A DNA stretch of 64,000 nt from Acanthosepion pharaonis (Eukaryota; Mollusca; Cephalopoda; Sepiida; Sepiidae): contig CAHIKZ030003464.1 of the NCBI GenBank assembly GCA_903632075.3, positions 712,501-776,500 on the forward strand, given 5' to 3'. The position numbers and the translations under genes were made by a program. Each line of letters starts with the position of its first letter. The first letter of the stretch is position 1. Shown here piece by piece: positions 1 to 11,047 of this stretch. Under the pieces are notes generated by a model. The model saw only the letters and a list, made by a program, of their open reading frames with translations, ran no database searches and had not been told where the DNA came from.

Positions 1-607
1 CACAAGGCCAAAATATTAATGAGTGAAAAGGACGGTCTTCTTCAATCTTAACGTTAAACTTAGCTAGCCACAAACACTGATCTAAACATCCAACAACATT
101 CCTAACACCAAAATAACTCATTTTTACTTACCATTCTTACTTCAATTACCATAATAGCTAGGAATCTCCATGAAATTCTAAGTAGTCCCCATATGTACAA
201 TTCATTGTCTGTGGGACAGGGGAATGAAACAAAGATTAAAAATCTCTCCCCAATGTGTATTTGCAAAAATGGTTTTGTAAATACAAGAGAAATAGTTATT
301 TGTAAATATTTACAAAATGCGGCACAAGGCCAAAAAAGGTAACGGAGAAAAAGACGTTCTTCTCTCTCTTAACATTAAACTTAGCTAATCACAAACACTG
401 ACCCAAACACACAACAATATTCCTAACACCAAAGCAACGCATTTTTACTTACCATTCTTCAACCACCATAATAGCTCAGAATCTCCATGAAGTTCTAACT
501 AGCCCCCATATGTACAATTCATTGTCTGTGCGGGGATGGGAATAAAACAACAATTTCAAATCTAGCCCCAATGTCTGTTTACAAAAATGGTTTTGGAAAT
601 ACAAGAG
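1..607. repeat. Two-copy tandem repeat, about 322 bp unit
   Basis: Two diverged copies start with 'cacaaggcc' at 1 and 323 and run in parallel, sharing stretches such as 'ccatatgtacaattcatt' and 'aaatggttttg'. No coding potential is seen. The window begins inside or at the edge of the first unit, so a longer array to the left is possible. Confidence 0.75.
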
Positions 608-705
608 CTAATCCGAACAATTACCATGAATGTATTTATAGAAAAAGACACAGTGAGGCAACCTTACAGCGGTTGGAAAGTGACTGAAGCCGAGCTGCTA
701 GATCA
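605..705 (-). mobile_element. Non-LTR retrotransposon tail fragment
   Basis: On the minus strand this matches part of the reverse-transcriptase C-terminal segment seen better at 37376-37955, including the stretch read on plus as 'gtgactgaagccgag'. It is short and decayed, with no usable ORF. Confidence 0.55.
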
Positions 706-829
706 TGACCGATAAATTTGCTTTCCAGTCATTTGCATGAATATCGTTTTCTGTAATCATGCATAACTTTTAATAATGGACCACAGCTTTTTAAATGGAT
801 AAAAAGCTGAAAAGACTATAGTCAGTTTC

Positions 830-1565
830 ATTAATTTGCTGCCTTTGAAAGCTTTGGGGGCAAAATAGTTTGGGTTTGTTTAACAACATATCAACTACTT
901 ATGGGTCATTTAATCCTGTATTTTTATATTTTCATGTTTTGACAACAGTTTGGGGGTTCATTATTTGCCCAAAGCTGGGACCCTAACAAGCGCCGCCACC
1001 CAGGGGTCAAGGTGGAGCTGGGAACAACAGCAATTAACAGGTGATCCGACGCTCCTCAAAACCTCCGGATCCGAGGCCTTGATGTAATTTATGTCCTACC
1101 TAGGACAAAGGACAATGTTTCTAATGTATTCTTATATTTTCATGTTTTGAGCACAGTTTTGGCGTTCACTATTTGCCCATACCTGGGATCCTAGCTGTTG
1201 CTACCACCCCGGGTTCAAAGTGAAGCGGGGAAGAACAGCAATTAAGAGGCGGTCCTGCGCTACCCCCGGCTCCCGATCAGAGGCCTTGCTGCCGGATGTA
1301 ATTTATAGTCATACACAGGACAACTGGCAATATGTTGCTGGTAACTTTTATAATGTATTTTTACATTTTCATGCTTCGACCACTCTTTGGGGGGGGGTCA
1401 CTATTTGCCCATAGCTGGGACCCTAACAGGTGCTACCACCCCGGAGTTAAGATGGAGCTGGGAACAACTGCAATCAGCTGGTGGTCCTATGTTCCTCAAA
1501 CCCCCGATCAGAGGCCTTGCTGCCGGATGTAATTTATCGTCATGCCCAGGACAAAGAGCTACATA
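830..1565 (+). repeat. Dispersed repeat, three tandem copies
   Basis: Three copies of a block containing 'gctgggaccctaac', 'ctaccacccc' and 'cagaggccttg' start near 943, 1140 and 1370, after a leader with 'catatcaact' and 'gggtcatttaat'. The same leader and block recur at 19390-19975, 28765-29365 and 36715-37105. Short ORFs inside are not conserved between copies. Class unknown. Confidence 0.75.
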
Positions 1566-1683
1566 GTCTGCTTTGTGAAAGAGCATTGCCTCACAGAAAA
1601 GTTCGGGGTTGTAACTAGTTGCACCTAAAATGTATTGGCATAATTCTCTATATTAACCTTGAACCATCATTAGTTTTGAAAGT

Positions 1684-1835
1684 ACCTTCAATGCACGGAT
1701 TATGGAATTGGAGAGCCGAGTTCGAATTCCAGTCGAATCCATTGCATTCACTTACGTGCTAATATCCTTGGAAAAGGTACGAATCCTCTTCTTCTCCCCG
1801 ACTCAAGCTGTGGGTAAATAGCAGGATATATATAT
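1684..1835 (+). mobile_element. tRNA-derived SINE, partial
   Basis: A box-B-like 'gagttcgaattcc' is followed by 'ttcacttacgtgctaatat' and 'gggtaaatagcagga', the body of the SINE family found on the minus strand at 15932-16735, 36365-36690 and 39330-39775. The box A end is damaged. Confidence 0.7.
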
Positions 1836-1956
1836 ATACTAAACATAGGTTAGATATAGGTCAAAGCCGAAAGCATGGAGTACCCAGTGAGGATCGAACT
1901 CTCTACTTAGTTGTAATTAATATAGTGAGACAAGTTTACTAACCATTATACCACGT

Positions 1957-1958
<2 letters not shown>

Positions 1959-2051
<93 letters not shown>
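1959..2051. repeat. (TA)n microsatellite
   Basis: About 45 uninterrupted TA dinucleotides. The 400 bp that follow (2052-2450) are AT-rich and hold no gene that I can support. Confidence 0.95.
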
Positions 2052-2053
<2 letters not shown>

Positions 2054-2449
2054 GAGAGATAATGTTTTTAAAATGGATTTTTATTAACCGGACAGATTTG
2101 CATCACTTTAAATGTTATTTTAGTGGATAATCATATTTGAGTAGGTATTCTGTTTATTTATTAAAAAGAATATTTATATTTATTTATTTTCACCTACTGG
2201 TCTGAATATTTGAGAAATCTTATAATATACTCATGCAGTCATATGCAGAAAATAAAACTGTCAAATATTTTAATAATACTGTTTTTTAACAAGCTGACAT
2301 TCGACCTCTTAACCAACCGTTACATCATCCTTAACATCTATCATTTTATACTTGCAGCTATCTTTAAAATTTAAAAAAAAAAGTTTTTTTTTATTTACTT
2401 GTAATTCAGATGGCCAGAAGCACTTGCCAGTAAGAACAATGTGCATTTT

Positions 2450-2495
2450 CCTTCATAAAGTCTCTGAGAGGACGAAACGCGTCAGCTAAGTTAAG
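2450..2495 (+). ncRNA. Hammerhead-ribozyme-like motif, degenerate
   Basis: The helix II/III side is well kept: GTCTC-tga-GAGGAC, then GAAA, then CGCGTC. The expected CTGANGA box is replaced by a CTTCATAAA-like stretch, similar to the CTTGAAAA seen at 8724 and 42466. Probably a Penelope-like element remnant; activity is doubtful. Confidence 0.5.
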
Positions 2496-2532
2496 TTTTC
2501 TTTTTGTCTTTTTTATCACATTACCCCATAGT

Positions 2533-2845
2533 GTAACATTAAAGGCAATAATACAATTGCCGTATCCAAATAGCGGACACATGAAAACAAGTTATTTATA
2601 AGTTTTGATAGATTGGCATAAAGGCCGAATAGTGGTGACCTGTTGTTTTTGAAAGGGAGGGTTAAAAAAAATGCTGTACCTACTTGCCAGATCGATACTC
2701 TTTTCTTACCTCATTCTTCTTTTATGCTAATCTATCAGATCTTATAAATAACTTGTTTTCGTGTGGCCGCTATATTGATACGAAAATTGTATCATTGTCA
2801 TTACTGTTACAATCAGCACCCTCAAGACACTTGCTCTCCGTTCGG
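2533..2845. repeat. Inverted repeat, arms about 90 bp
   Basis: The left arm (2533-2625) and right arm (2722-2845) are reverse complements, sharing 'aaaacaagttatttataag' and its complement, around a loop of roughly 100 bp. It lies just 3' of the hammerhead-like motif at 2450, the same arrangement seen in other elements here. The ORF inside is not recognisable. Confidence 0.75.
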
Positions 2846-3089
2846 CACTCTGGTCTTAACAGCATTCTATCGTATTAAGTTATTCCTGCCTGTGGTAGAT
2901 TGCGAGTTCATATGATTTGCCAAATTTGTAGATCCAATTCGACTTTATTTACATGGGACCAACTTTCAGTTTTTGAAGAAGTCATTATGTTATTATTGCA
3001 CCATCTGAATTTCGATAAACCTCTTCTTGTTTTGCCTAGAATTATACCCCTTGAGATAAACTTCTAGATCTTCCTGAATCAAATTTTTC

Positions 3090-3192
3090 TTTCACCTCAC
3101 TAAATTCTATTCATTTCCCTTTCACTCCCGGTAACCACTTTCGTCTTAGTCACATGACCGCCTTCCTTAGAGTGAAATGATTAAAAAAACCA
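3090..3192 (+). mobile_element. LINE 3' tail fragment
   Basis: It carries the 3' end signature of the LINE family seen at 33330-33420: a 'ggtaaccac' region, 'cgtcttagtcac', then 'gaaatgattaaaaaa'. Only non-coding tail remains. The stretch 2846-3090 has no identifiable feature. Confidence 0.6.
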
Positions 3193-3281
3193 AAAACAAA
3201 AAAAGCGTAAAGATTAATACAGTTTCTCGAACGTTTTGTTGACGCTCTGAAGCAATTTTAACGCCCACTTGCATACGCACG

Positions 3282-4115
3282 AGGGTCGACATCCAGTGAT
3301 CCAGTTCATGGTCTGACTATATAAAAGATTGATGCTAGAGCTGTGTAATGTTGCATGCATTAATTGTAACTCATCTTTTTAATAACTGCATTGTTTCTTT
3401 CCAGGTACGAGGGTGGGATGAAAAGTTCATAGGCTGACTATGAAGGAATGACACCAGAGCTGTGAAATCTTGGATGCATTAATTTCAACTCTTTTTTTTT
3501 TTTTTTTTTATTAATAACTGCTTTGTTTAGTTCCAGGTAAACTCACATCTGACTGTTCAAAGATGTCAACTGCAACTGGTAGTGACTTCTCTTCAAAATG
3601 GAGAAAATTTGGTATCGTAGTGTTATGTAGCTGCAGAAAAGGTTTTAGTCTCCCAAGGACGTTCATGTTGACTAAGTTGCCACATTAGGAGATGACGCTC
3701 CAGCTTTATGAACAATGCCTACTTTTTTAGGCAGCTGAATTTAGAAAGGAAAGGGAAAGTCTTGAAGATGACCGCGGGTTTCGGCGTCCTATATCTGTCG
3801 CCACCACGGAAAACATTGATCTTATTCACCACATGCTGATGAATGACAGGCGATTGACTATAAATCAAATAGCTAATGCTATTAGCATACCCCGTAAGAG
3901 AGATTCTGTACAATGAACTTGGCATTGGGAAGGCTTCTGCTCGTTGGGTGCCACGTCTTCTTGAACCTGATCAAAAGCGCACCAGTTTGATCACATCGAG
4001 GGACACTCTACCATTGTCTAAGCTGGCAACAAAGAGAAAATCTAAGGAATGGAAACGCCTCCACCTCTTGCAGATTCTTCTCTAGATTTTGTCAAGAAAG
4101 GAATTAATTTTACAG
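3282..4115 (+). mobile_element. Mariner-like element, N-terminal transposase relic
   Basis: A 5' flank duplicated in tandem (3282-3409 and 3410-3545, both with 'gactat' and 'agagctgtg') precedes a start codon at 3598. Across frames the translation follows a mariner HTH_48-type N-terminus: 'MEKIWYRSV', 'FRKERESLEDD', 'MNDRRLTINQIA', 'ASARWVPRLLEPDQK'. Several stops and frameshifts break it, and the catalytic DD(D/E) core is absent. The family is a cut-and-paste DNA transposase; this copy is a pseudogene. Confidence 0.8.
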
Positions 4116-4150
4116 AAGTTGGTTGCTTAATAAAACGTAAGATGAGCTGT

Positions 4151-4480
4151 TTAATTTTTTTTAGATGTAACGTGGTCATTATTAAGTTTTGTGTTGTCTT
4201 TTCGAAATGCAGGTATACTTTTTGTTTCCATTTTCCCTGAAAAATTCCTCCGTAGTATTCTCAGTATCCTACTGTAGAACCACATTTCTGCTGCCTCAGT
4301 TCTCCTCCTCAAGTGAATGGAAATTGCCCAGCATTGACTGTCATATAAGAGAATTGATCTTACACAGAAGTTCAGCATTCTGTTCATTGCTTTTGTTGAC
4401 CCAAGTCTCCTCTTCATCTGTGAGGAAATTGCCCAGCATTCACTGTCATATAGGGGGATTGATATTACATAGCATTTCAT
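4151..4480 (-). mobile_element. Non-LTR reverse transcriptase fragment, internally duplicated
   Basis: The 109-codon minus ORF holds the motif 'YDSECWAIS' twice ('YDSECWAISSQMKRR' and 'YDSQCWAISIHLRRR'), followed by 'EAAEMWFYSRILRILRR'. This is the thumb/C-terminal signature of endonuclease-reverse transcriptases. The double motif is a local duplication. The plus-strand ORF here is a shadow. Confidence 0.75.
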
Positions 4481-4589
4481 CTTTGCTTACATAACTTATT
4501 TTATAATTTTCTTCTTTTCTAGACGTAAATTATGTAGAAATTGTCCAAATGTTCTCTTTGTCCGAGCATTTTCGTCTATACTTTTAGTC

Positions 4590-4757
4590 ATTATCAAGGA
4601 TGATTTTATTTTTACTTTTAACTGAATGTATGAGTTGTGTTAGGTATGTATCTAGAGTTATAGGAATTTTTTATTTTCCAAACACGGTTAGCGCATTGTG
4701 GCCGTGTTCGTAGTTTACATAAATACACACACACATCTATCTATCTATCTATCTATC
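4590..4757. repeat. Dispersed element end plus short (TCTA)n
   Basis: The segment with 'caaacacggttagcgcatt' is the reverse complement of sequence at 31156-31372, which identifies a dispersed family. A short (TCTA)n tract lies at 4733-4757. The stretch to 4980 has no recognisable feature. Confidence 0.6.
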
Positions 4758-5001
4758 AGTGAAATTGGTTGTCCGGTGCTGTTGAGCACTTTTTGGCTTA
4801 AGGCTTCAGCTCCTGTACCATGAAAATAGTTTCACTTTATTAGAGCACTTTTTTGATATACTGTCATTTTTTTGTTGTTTTGCCATTTTAGACCTTAGCT
4901 AGATGTTCTAACGAAACAATCGTGAGTGTTTGGGTTGATTGAGAAATTGAAATCATACAATTGGTATATATGGTATTCAATTTATTACAAGTCTGGAAAA
5001 T

Positions 5002-5598
<597 letters not shown>

Positions 5599-5780
5599 TT
5601 GAACAGTTGGTATGATGTTTGCTTGACAACCTAAGTGTCAGGGTTTCAATTCTCGGTAGTGGCTGTGCGCAAATATAGGACGAAACGGCCGTCCAGTGTT
5701 TTCTGCATTCTGTTGAGATTTCTATCAGACTCAATGAATTACTTGAATATAATTATCAAATCCTCCTAATAATTTCTATT
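5599..5780 (+). mobile_element. Hammerhead-bearing SINE, core partly deleted
   Basis: The tRNA-like head has box-B-like 'gggtttcaattctcgg' near 5641. It is followed by the ribozyme 3' side 'ggacgaaacggccgtcc' near 5678-5694 and the tail 'ttctgcattctgttgag'. Compared with the copy at 54204-54349, about 20 bp including the CTGATGA box and the first strand of helix II are lost, so this copy should not cleave. Confidence 0.75.
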
Positions 5781-5784
5781 ATAT

Positions 5785-5788
5785 ATAT

Positions 5789-5825
<37 letters not shown>
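5785..5825. repeat. (TA)n/(CA)n microsatellite
   Basis: A short compound TA-CA-TA tract between two SINEs. Confidence 0.9.
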
Positions 5826-5956
5826 ATGGGGCACGAGGCGGTGTAATGACTAGAAAGCTTGTCTCGCGAGAGCAATTACGACTGAGTAGTGATTTCAATC
5901 CTCACTGGGTGACTACCTCCTGTCCTTGTGCCACATCTAATCTTGGAAAATCACTA
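5826..5956 (+). mobile_element. tRNA-derived SINE (ggccttgtgcc-tail family)
   Basis: The box-A-like 'ggtgtaatgactagaaag', the degenerate box B 'tttcaatcctcact' and the tail 'ccttgtgccacatctaat' place it with the copy at 5151. It lies between (TA)n tracts; (TA)/(GT)n follows at 5957-6012. Confidence 0.85.
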
Positions 5957-5973
5957 TATATATTTATATACAC

Positions 5974-6012
<39 letters not shown>

Positions 6013-6013
<1 letters not shown>

Positions 6014-6620
6014 ATTAAGTGCATTTGTGTGAATATACCCACATATCTATATTTAGAAACTTAAGAATGCGAACAAAGACAAAGAAAATGGTTCTTGAAA
6101 TATTTGAAAAGAAATATGCTAACTGTTTCTATTGAAAACAGCAACAGTGGCCGTGACAAGAAACTCTGCGGCGTTTTATGATATGTCTACGGAGATAATG
6201 TCACCAAACACGAGTGATCCGATGCTATCGGTTTTCAGCATTTAAAAATAACTTGACAATATGGTGACTCCATTGTCGAGGACAAGGGCAAATAAAACGA
6301 TCAACGAACAAAAATTCGTCGACTTATCAAAGGGTTGAATTTCATCGGGTCAGAAGTCAGATGTTATCTTATCTTTTCTTTTGTTTTAAAGAGTAATGTT
6401 TTTTTTGTTTTAATACAACAGATAAACATGGCTGACTCTGAGAAGATGGTGGGATATAATAAATAAATAAAAGCAAACGGTAAATAAATAGAATTTAGGT
6501 TTAGTTAACGTGTATCGTATTGCGAATGGAATTTCAGACCACGGGAAAATATCTAAGCCAAATTCATCACATGCAACCAGGACGCAAAAATTTCAGTAGA
6601 TTCATTTTACCTATTTTAAA
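6013..6620. other. No gene seen
   Basis: AT-rich unique-looking sequence without a convincing ORF, repeat or RNA. Confidence 0.6.
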
Positions 6621-6625
6621 ATAAA

Positions 6626-6975
6626 GTTTGTTTAGTCTGGCACAAGGCTACAAGCCGCTTACAGTTCATAGCGTTCCTAAGTGCTCACCCATCTAATTAC
6701 TGATAAGGTTCGACACTCTGCCTGTCTTTATTTATTAAGCTTTGTTTAGCCTGGCACAAGGCCACAAACTGCTTTCACAATACATGGTATTCCTAAGAGC
6801 TCACCAATCTAATGACTGATCAGTTTCGACACTCTGCCTGTCTTTTTATTTACTCAGCTTTGTTTAGTCTGGCACAAGGCAAAAAGCTACGTACAGACCC
6901 TGGTATTCCTAAGCGCTCACCCATCTAAGTACTGATAAGGTTCGACGCTCTGCTTGTCTTTTTATTTACTTATTT
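6626..6975 (-). pseudogene. Three tandem 5S rRNA-derived units
   Basis: Read on the minus strand, three units (5S-like parts about 6889-6959, 6774-6842 and 6657-6726) follow the 3' half of metazoan 5S rRNA. The best copy has 'aagcagagcgtcg', then 'cagtacttagatgggtgag' (the internal control region/box C area), then 'cgcttaggaatacc'. Each 112-118 bp unit continues with 'ggccttgtgcc' and 'aggctaaacaaa', a tail shared with local tRNA SINEs. The 5' half of 5S is missing, so these are SINE-like derivatives, not functional 5S genes. Confidence 0.75.
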
Positions 6976-7140
6976 GCATATTAAAGAAAGACCTTATACA
7001 GCTTATATTTTTTTTAAAAAAACAAGGATCATAACATTCATCGAGTGATTTGAAGGTTAATGCACCTTTAAAATTTTTAGTTAAGGGATTTCGCCATTTT
7101 ATATCATTAACTTTACTAATCTACTTTTGTATAAATGACT

Positions 7141-7146
<6 letters not shown>

Positions 7147-7194
<48 letters not shown>
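7147..7194. repeat. (TA)n microsatellite
   Basis: About 24 TA units. No gene is seen in 6980-7146 or 7200-7740. Confidence 0.95.
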
Positions 7195-7198
<4 letters not shown>

Positions 7199-7742
7199 AA
7201 ATAGTAAAGACCAAAAGTAGTAAACAGACAAAAAATGATCAAAAACAAAAAATATATCGTATTGTGAATTCATGCTATGTGCTTATATTTACAAGCATAT
7301 GGATTAAATATTAGCCATCCAGATACCTCTGGATACTGAAGGTGATTATCTCTCTTTTAACAGGTCGAATTTACTGTTGTCGTAAGGGGCTCTTGATGAT
7401 TACATGACAACCAATTAGTGGGAATAGTGAGATATTGCTAAACTGATAACGGCGGCTGAGTCAAGATTCAGTGGCGACTTGGCCGCCCCAGGAGGTGATA
7501 ACAAATCCCATGTGGCCTAGATCGGAAATTAATACACGTGCGTGTGTGAGGTGTGTACTTGACCGTGTTTGTATAAAAAATCAAAAGAAAAATAAGAAAA
7601 AAACATTCCAATCATTATAGATATACATATATAACATATTCAGTTAAAAAAACAAACAAAAAACTCTTGATAATGTCTAATAGAATAGCCGAAAGCGTTC
7701 GTATATGTAGAGCACACTTTATGTCCAGAAAAGTAAAAAGTA

Positions 7743-8072
7743 CAGTGCAACCGCGGTTCTCGAACGTCTCACATGCCGAACAAATCGGTTTTCGAACAAA
7801 AAAATTCGAGATGAAAATACCTCGGCTATCGAACAATATTTAGGTTCACGAATAACATTGCCTTTCCCAGTTAACCTGAACGGAATCATTTCTGAGTCGA
7901 CCGCCATGTTGTATACATTCGTTGTGCTGTGCTTTCCTTATCCAATTTTATTGTACTCTGATTGTTTTTCTCTAAATTGATTCCTATTGGAAAAATAGTT
8001 TCGGTTTAAGAACATTTCAGTTTACGAACGGCCTTCAGGAACGAATTAAATTCGTAAACCGAGGTTCCACTG
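7743..8072. mobile_element. Pogo/Tigger-like MITE
   Basis: A 330-bp non-coding element with imperfect terminal inverted repeats. The left end begins 'cagtgcaaccgcggtt' and the right end, read on minus, begins 'cagtggaacctcggtt'. TA dinucleotides at 7741-7742 and 8073-8074 are the expected target duplication. Inner sequence also pairs partly. Two overlapping minus ORFs are not transposase-like. Confidence 0.85.
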
Positions 8073-8222
8073 TAAGTGAAAAATGAATAAAAAGCTTAAC
8101 CACAATACATTGTCAGTCGTTTTTAATGAAATTTGAAATATAAAATTATATATACATATTGTATTTTTACAGTAAAGTTCACAATTTACAAGACCCGGAG
8201 CCACTCAAGGTACAGTGTTAAG

Positions 8223-8224
<2 letters not shown>

Positions 8225-8281
<57 letters not shown>

Positions 8282-8432
8282 TAAAGAAAATTAAACAACA
8301 AATTATTTTTTGTGAAAAAAAATTTGAAATTCCAATTGTAAGTAACAAAGTTTTAATTTTAATTTTCTCTGTAAAAAACATATATTTTAAATAAATAATA
8401 ATATTAGGTGCCTTCTTTCCTATTTCTAATTT

Positions 8433-8477
<45 letters not shown>

Positions 8478-8599
8478 GGAATGTGAAAAGAGATTATGTT
8501 AAAAATAAGCAAATATAATGTTTGTAATATATTTAAGCAGACATGTCTAATAGAGAATTTGCTGCCTAAATACACAAATATATATATGATATATATATA

Positions 8600-8638
<39 letters not shown>
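8225..8638. repeat. Three (TA)n arrays with AT-rich spacers
   Basis: TA arrays at about 8225-8276, 8433-8474 and 8578-8638. The spacers hold no recognised gene. Confidence 0.9.
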
Positions 8639-8642
<4 letters not shown>

Positions 8643-8682
8643 AATTCCCAGATCAATTCTGTGGACAAGACAGATTGGTATA

Positions 8683-8783
8683 AAATGACAATTGGAAAAA
8701 AAAATCTTAGATTTTGCCGACGCCTTGAAAAGTCGGAAGACGAAACGCGTCGGCAAAATGTAAGATTTTTTTTTTCCAATTGT

Positions 8784-8788
<5 letters not shown>
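8683..8788 (+). ncRNA. Hammerhead-like RNA with very long helix I
   Basis: A near-palindrome starts at 'atgacaattggaaaa' and ends at its complement near 8786, giving a helix I of about 35 bp. Inside are CTTGAAAA where CTGANGA is expected, helix II GTC-ggaa-GAC, GAAA, and CGCGTC with a GTC cleavage-type triplet. The element lies between (TA)n arrays. It is either a decayed hammerhead or a variant; the copy at 42466 has the same altered box. Confidence 0.65.
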
Positions 8789-8845
<57 letters not shown>

Positions 8846-8965
8846 GAGGAAGAGAGAGAGGAAGAGATAGAGAGGAAGAGGAGAGAGAGAAGAAGAAGAG
8901 AGAGAGCGGAAGAGAGAGAGAGTGGAAGAGAGAGAGAGAGAGGAAGAGAGAGAGAGAGAGAGTGA
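8789..8965. repeat. (TA)n followed by (GA)n purine tract
   Basis: TA units to about 8824, then some 140 bp of imperfect GA repeat. The Arg/Glu- and Leu/Ser-rich ORFs are repeat translations. Confidence 0.95.
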
Positions 8966-9060
8966 GAGGACGAAACGGCCGTCCAGTGCTTTCTGCATTC
9001 TGTTGCGGTTTCTTCTAGACTCGATGAATTAATTAAGATTATCTCAAATCATACTCATAA

Positions 9061-9062
<2 letters not shown>
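8966..9062 (+). mobile_element. Hammerhead-bearing SINE, 3' part only
   Basis: It starts abruptly after the GA tract with 'ggacgaaacggccgtcc' (8968), 'agtgctttctgcattctg' and 'gactcgatgaatta', matching the 3' end of the 54204-54349 element. The head and the CTGATGA box are missing. Confidence 0.75.

Positions 9063-9063
<1 letters not shown>

Positions 9064-9149
<86 letters not shown>
9064..9149. repeat. (CA)n microsatellite
   Basis: About 40 CA units, then a few TA. Confidence 0.95.
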
Positions 9150-9150
<1 letters not shown>

Positions 9151-9256
9151 CAGGAGCATTACATCGGCCAAACTGGCCTGCCAATCCGGCAAAGAATGAG
9201 AGTTCATTGCCAACAATTTAGGGATTCCCACACCAGAAAAATGCACCTAAGCCAAC
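9150..9256 (+). mobile_element. GIY-YIG endonuclease fragment, Penelope-like
   Basis: One open frame reads 'EHYIGQTG', 'PIRQRMRVHCQQF' and 'RKMHLSQHI' before a stop. This fits the second half of a GIY-YIG nuclease domain as carried by Penelope-like elements: the YIG tripeptide, the Arg-rich helix with catalytic-type Arg, and the downstream His. The first GIY strand is lost in the CA/TA array. No start codon; a fragment only. Confidence 0.65.
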
Positions 9257-9494
9257 ATATATAATGGATGGCAACTGGTCTAGGAGAAGGACAACTCTGA
9301 ATTCAAACCCTGTGGAAGGTCGTTTGGGGATCTTGTGGCATGTAGCACACCAGGTCTCTGCATTCAGTCATTCAAATATTGTGGTTGGTTCTGCACAAAG
9401 CTTTCACAATTATAATCAAATCACATGTGTTGGTGTTCATTGTCGGTTCCTGGGAACTCAGCTGACCCTCATACGTCGAATACGACGGGAGCCG

Positions 9495-9498
<4 letters not shown>
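9257..9498 (+). other. Unassigned, LINE/SINE tail-like sequence
   Basis: Holds 'ggttggttctgcacaaag' and 'cacatgtgttggtgttcat', which resemble sequence at 12330-12410 and suggest a shared dispersed repeat. The 122-codon ORF here runs into (TA)n and is not conserved. Confidence 0.4.

Positions 9499-9576
<78 letters not shown>
9499..9576. repeat. (TA)n-(GT)n microsatellite
   Basis: About 26 TA units followed by about 13 GT units. Confidence 0.95.
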
Positions 9577-9654
9577 TGTATATCACAGTGACATTTACTT
9601 CAGTCTTTTATATAAAATGTTTTCGGGTATAAGTCATTTTAGAATTATTGGTTA

Positions 9655-10322
9655 CTAGCAGTAGAGCCCGGCGTTACCCGGGGATGTAACAGTAAGAGAT
9701 AGATCAAGTATCGATCATCATGAAGACTGAAAAATAAAATTGACAAAGATTATTGTTTAAGGTTGACGGACACGCACTTTTTTTACGAATTGGTGAAACC
9801 CAAACTCAAACAAAAACATTGTTTTCAATCGTTATGAGTCTACCGATTGAATAGAATTTTATTATAAACAATTGTCTTGTAAATGGAATTTTTAAAGCAT
9901 TCTGAATGTAAAAATAAAAAGTGTGCAAGATAATAAGAAACACTACCTGCCAAAAAAAAGTGAAGTTTTGTTGAAATCGGTTGAAAAATGTAGGAAATCC
10001 GATCCCATATATAAACGAACACACACACACACACACACACACAACCTGGGTTTTATATTAAGTATAACTCGATATGAGTTGTCTCCCTTTCATTCCGCGA
10101 AATCAATGAATCTTAATCGCGTTTTCAAATTGATTTCGTGCAAAAGCAATTGTGTTTTTCCAATTTTTGGCGCTGTCAGAACTACCGCAAGGTAATTTTA
10201 CGTAGTCCTGTGAAGTTTTGTTGGAATCGGTTGAAAAATGTAGGAAATCCGATTCAATATATAAACGTACAGACACACACACACACACACACAAACAACC
10301 TGGGTTTTATAATAAGTATGAT
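9655..10322 (+). repeat. Dispersed repeat with cccggcgttacccgggg head and duplicated tail
   Basis: It starts with 'actagcagtagagcccgg' and a small CCCGG/CCGGG hairpin. Two similar 3' segments (9963-10065 and 10205-10320) share 'ggttgaaaaatgtaggaaa', (CA)n and 'cctgggtttta', giving a repeat distance near 250 bp. No coding region seen; class unknown. Confidence 0.65.
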
Positions 10323-10497
10323 TATAGTTCTTCCCTCTGTCTTAATGTATTCGTATGTCACATATATACTAATGTCACATATATACTAATGTCACATATA
10401 TGGGCCCTGGAGAGACGAGAAAACCAAAATATTTCTTCTCTCTATCCAAGCGCTCCATTACTTCTCTTGATGTACTTTTTGAGCCATTCTGTGTGTG

Positions 10498-10499
10498 TG

Positions 10500-10552
<53 letters not shown>
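10498..10552. repeat. (GA)n microsatellite
   Basis: About 27 GA units. No gene is seen in 10323-10497 or 10553-10950. Confidence 0.9.
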
Positions 10553-10555
<3 letters not shown>

Positions 10556-10949
10556 CTAATTTGCGTTTATATACGCCAGTGGACATTTCTTCCTAATTTT
10601 TTTTAATTATTTTTTGCTGTATATCGTAGCGATCAGGCCGTCATTCTACGATCGTTAAATAAGCCTGAATGCGCGTTCATATCTTTTCCGAGGATGCAAC
10701 TTTATTAACTGATCCATTTTGCTTGCTTGATGGTTGTAGAATAAAAAGAACATCTAAATGCACCAAAAATACGATGAAAGACGCCCTCATCTTAATTGCC
10801 CAAGAGAAATACGCCGGCAAATTGCGCAGGGAACAAACTTTGTGCTTAACCACGAAAATTGGTATAACTGATGGAAGATCAATATATTTTGCAAGAGAAT
10901 GGCATTAGTTTCCGGGAGAAGACAAGCATATAACCTTAAATATAATACG

Positions 10950-10950
<1 letters not shown>

Positions 10951-11010
<60 letters not shown>

Positions 11011-11047
11011 CACATATACACACATACATATTTAATTTTTTGTGTAA

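Noticed and set aside
6657..6959. Functional 5S rRNA genes
   Set aside because: The 5' half of 5S is missing in all three units and each ends in a SINE-type tail.
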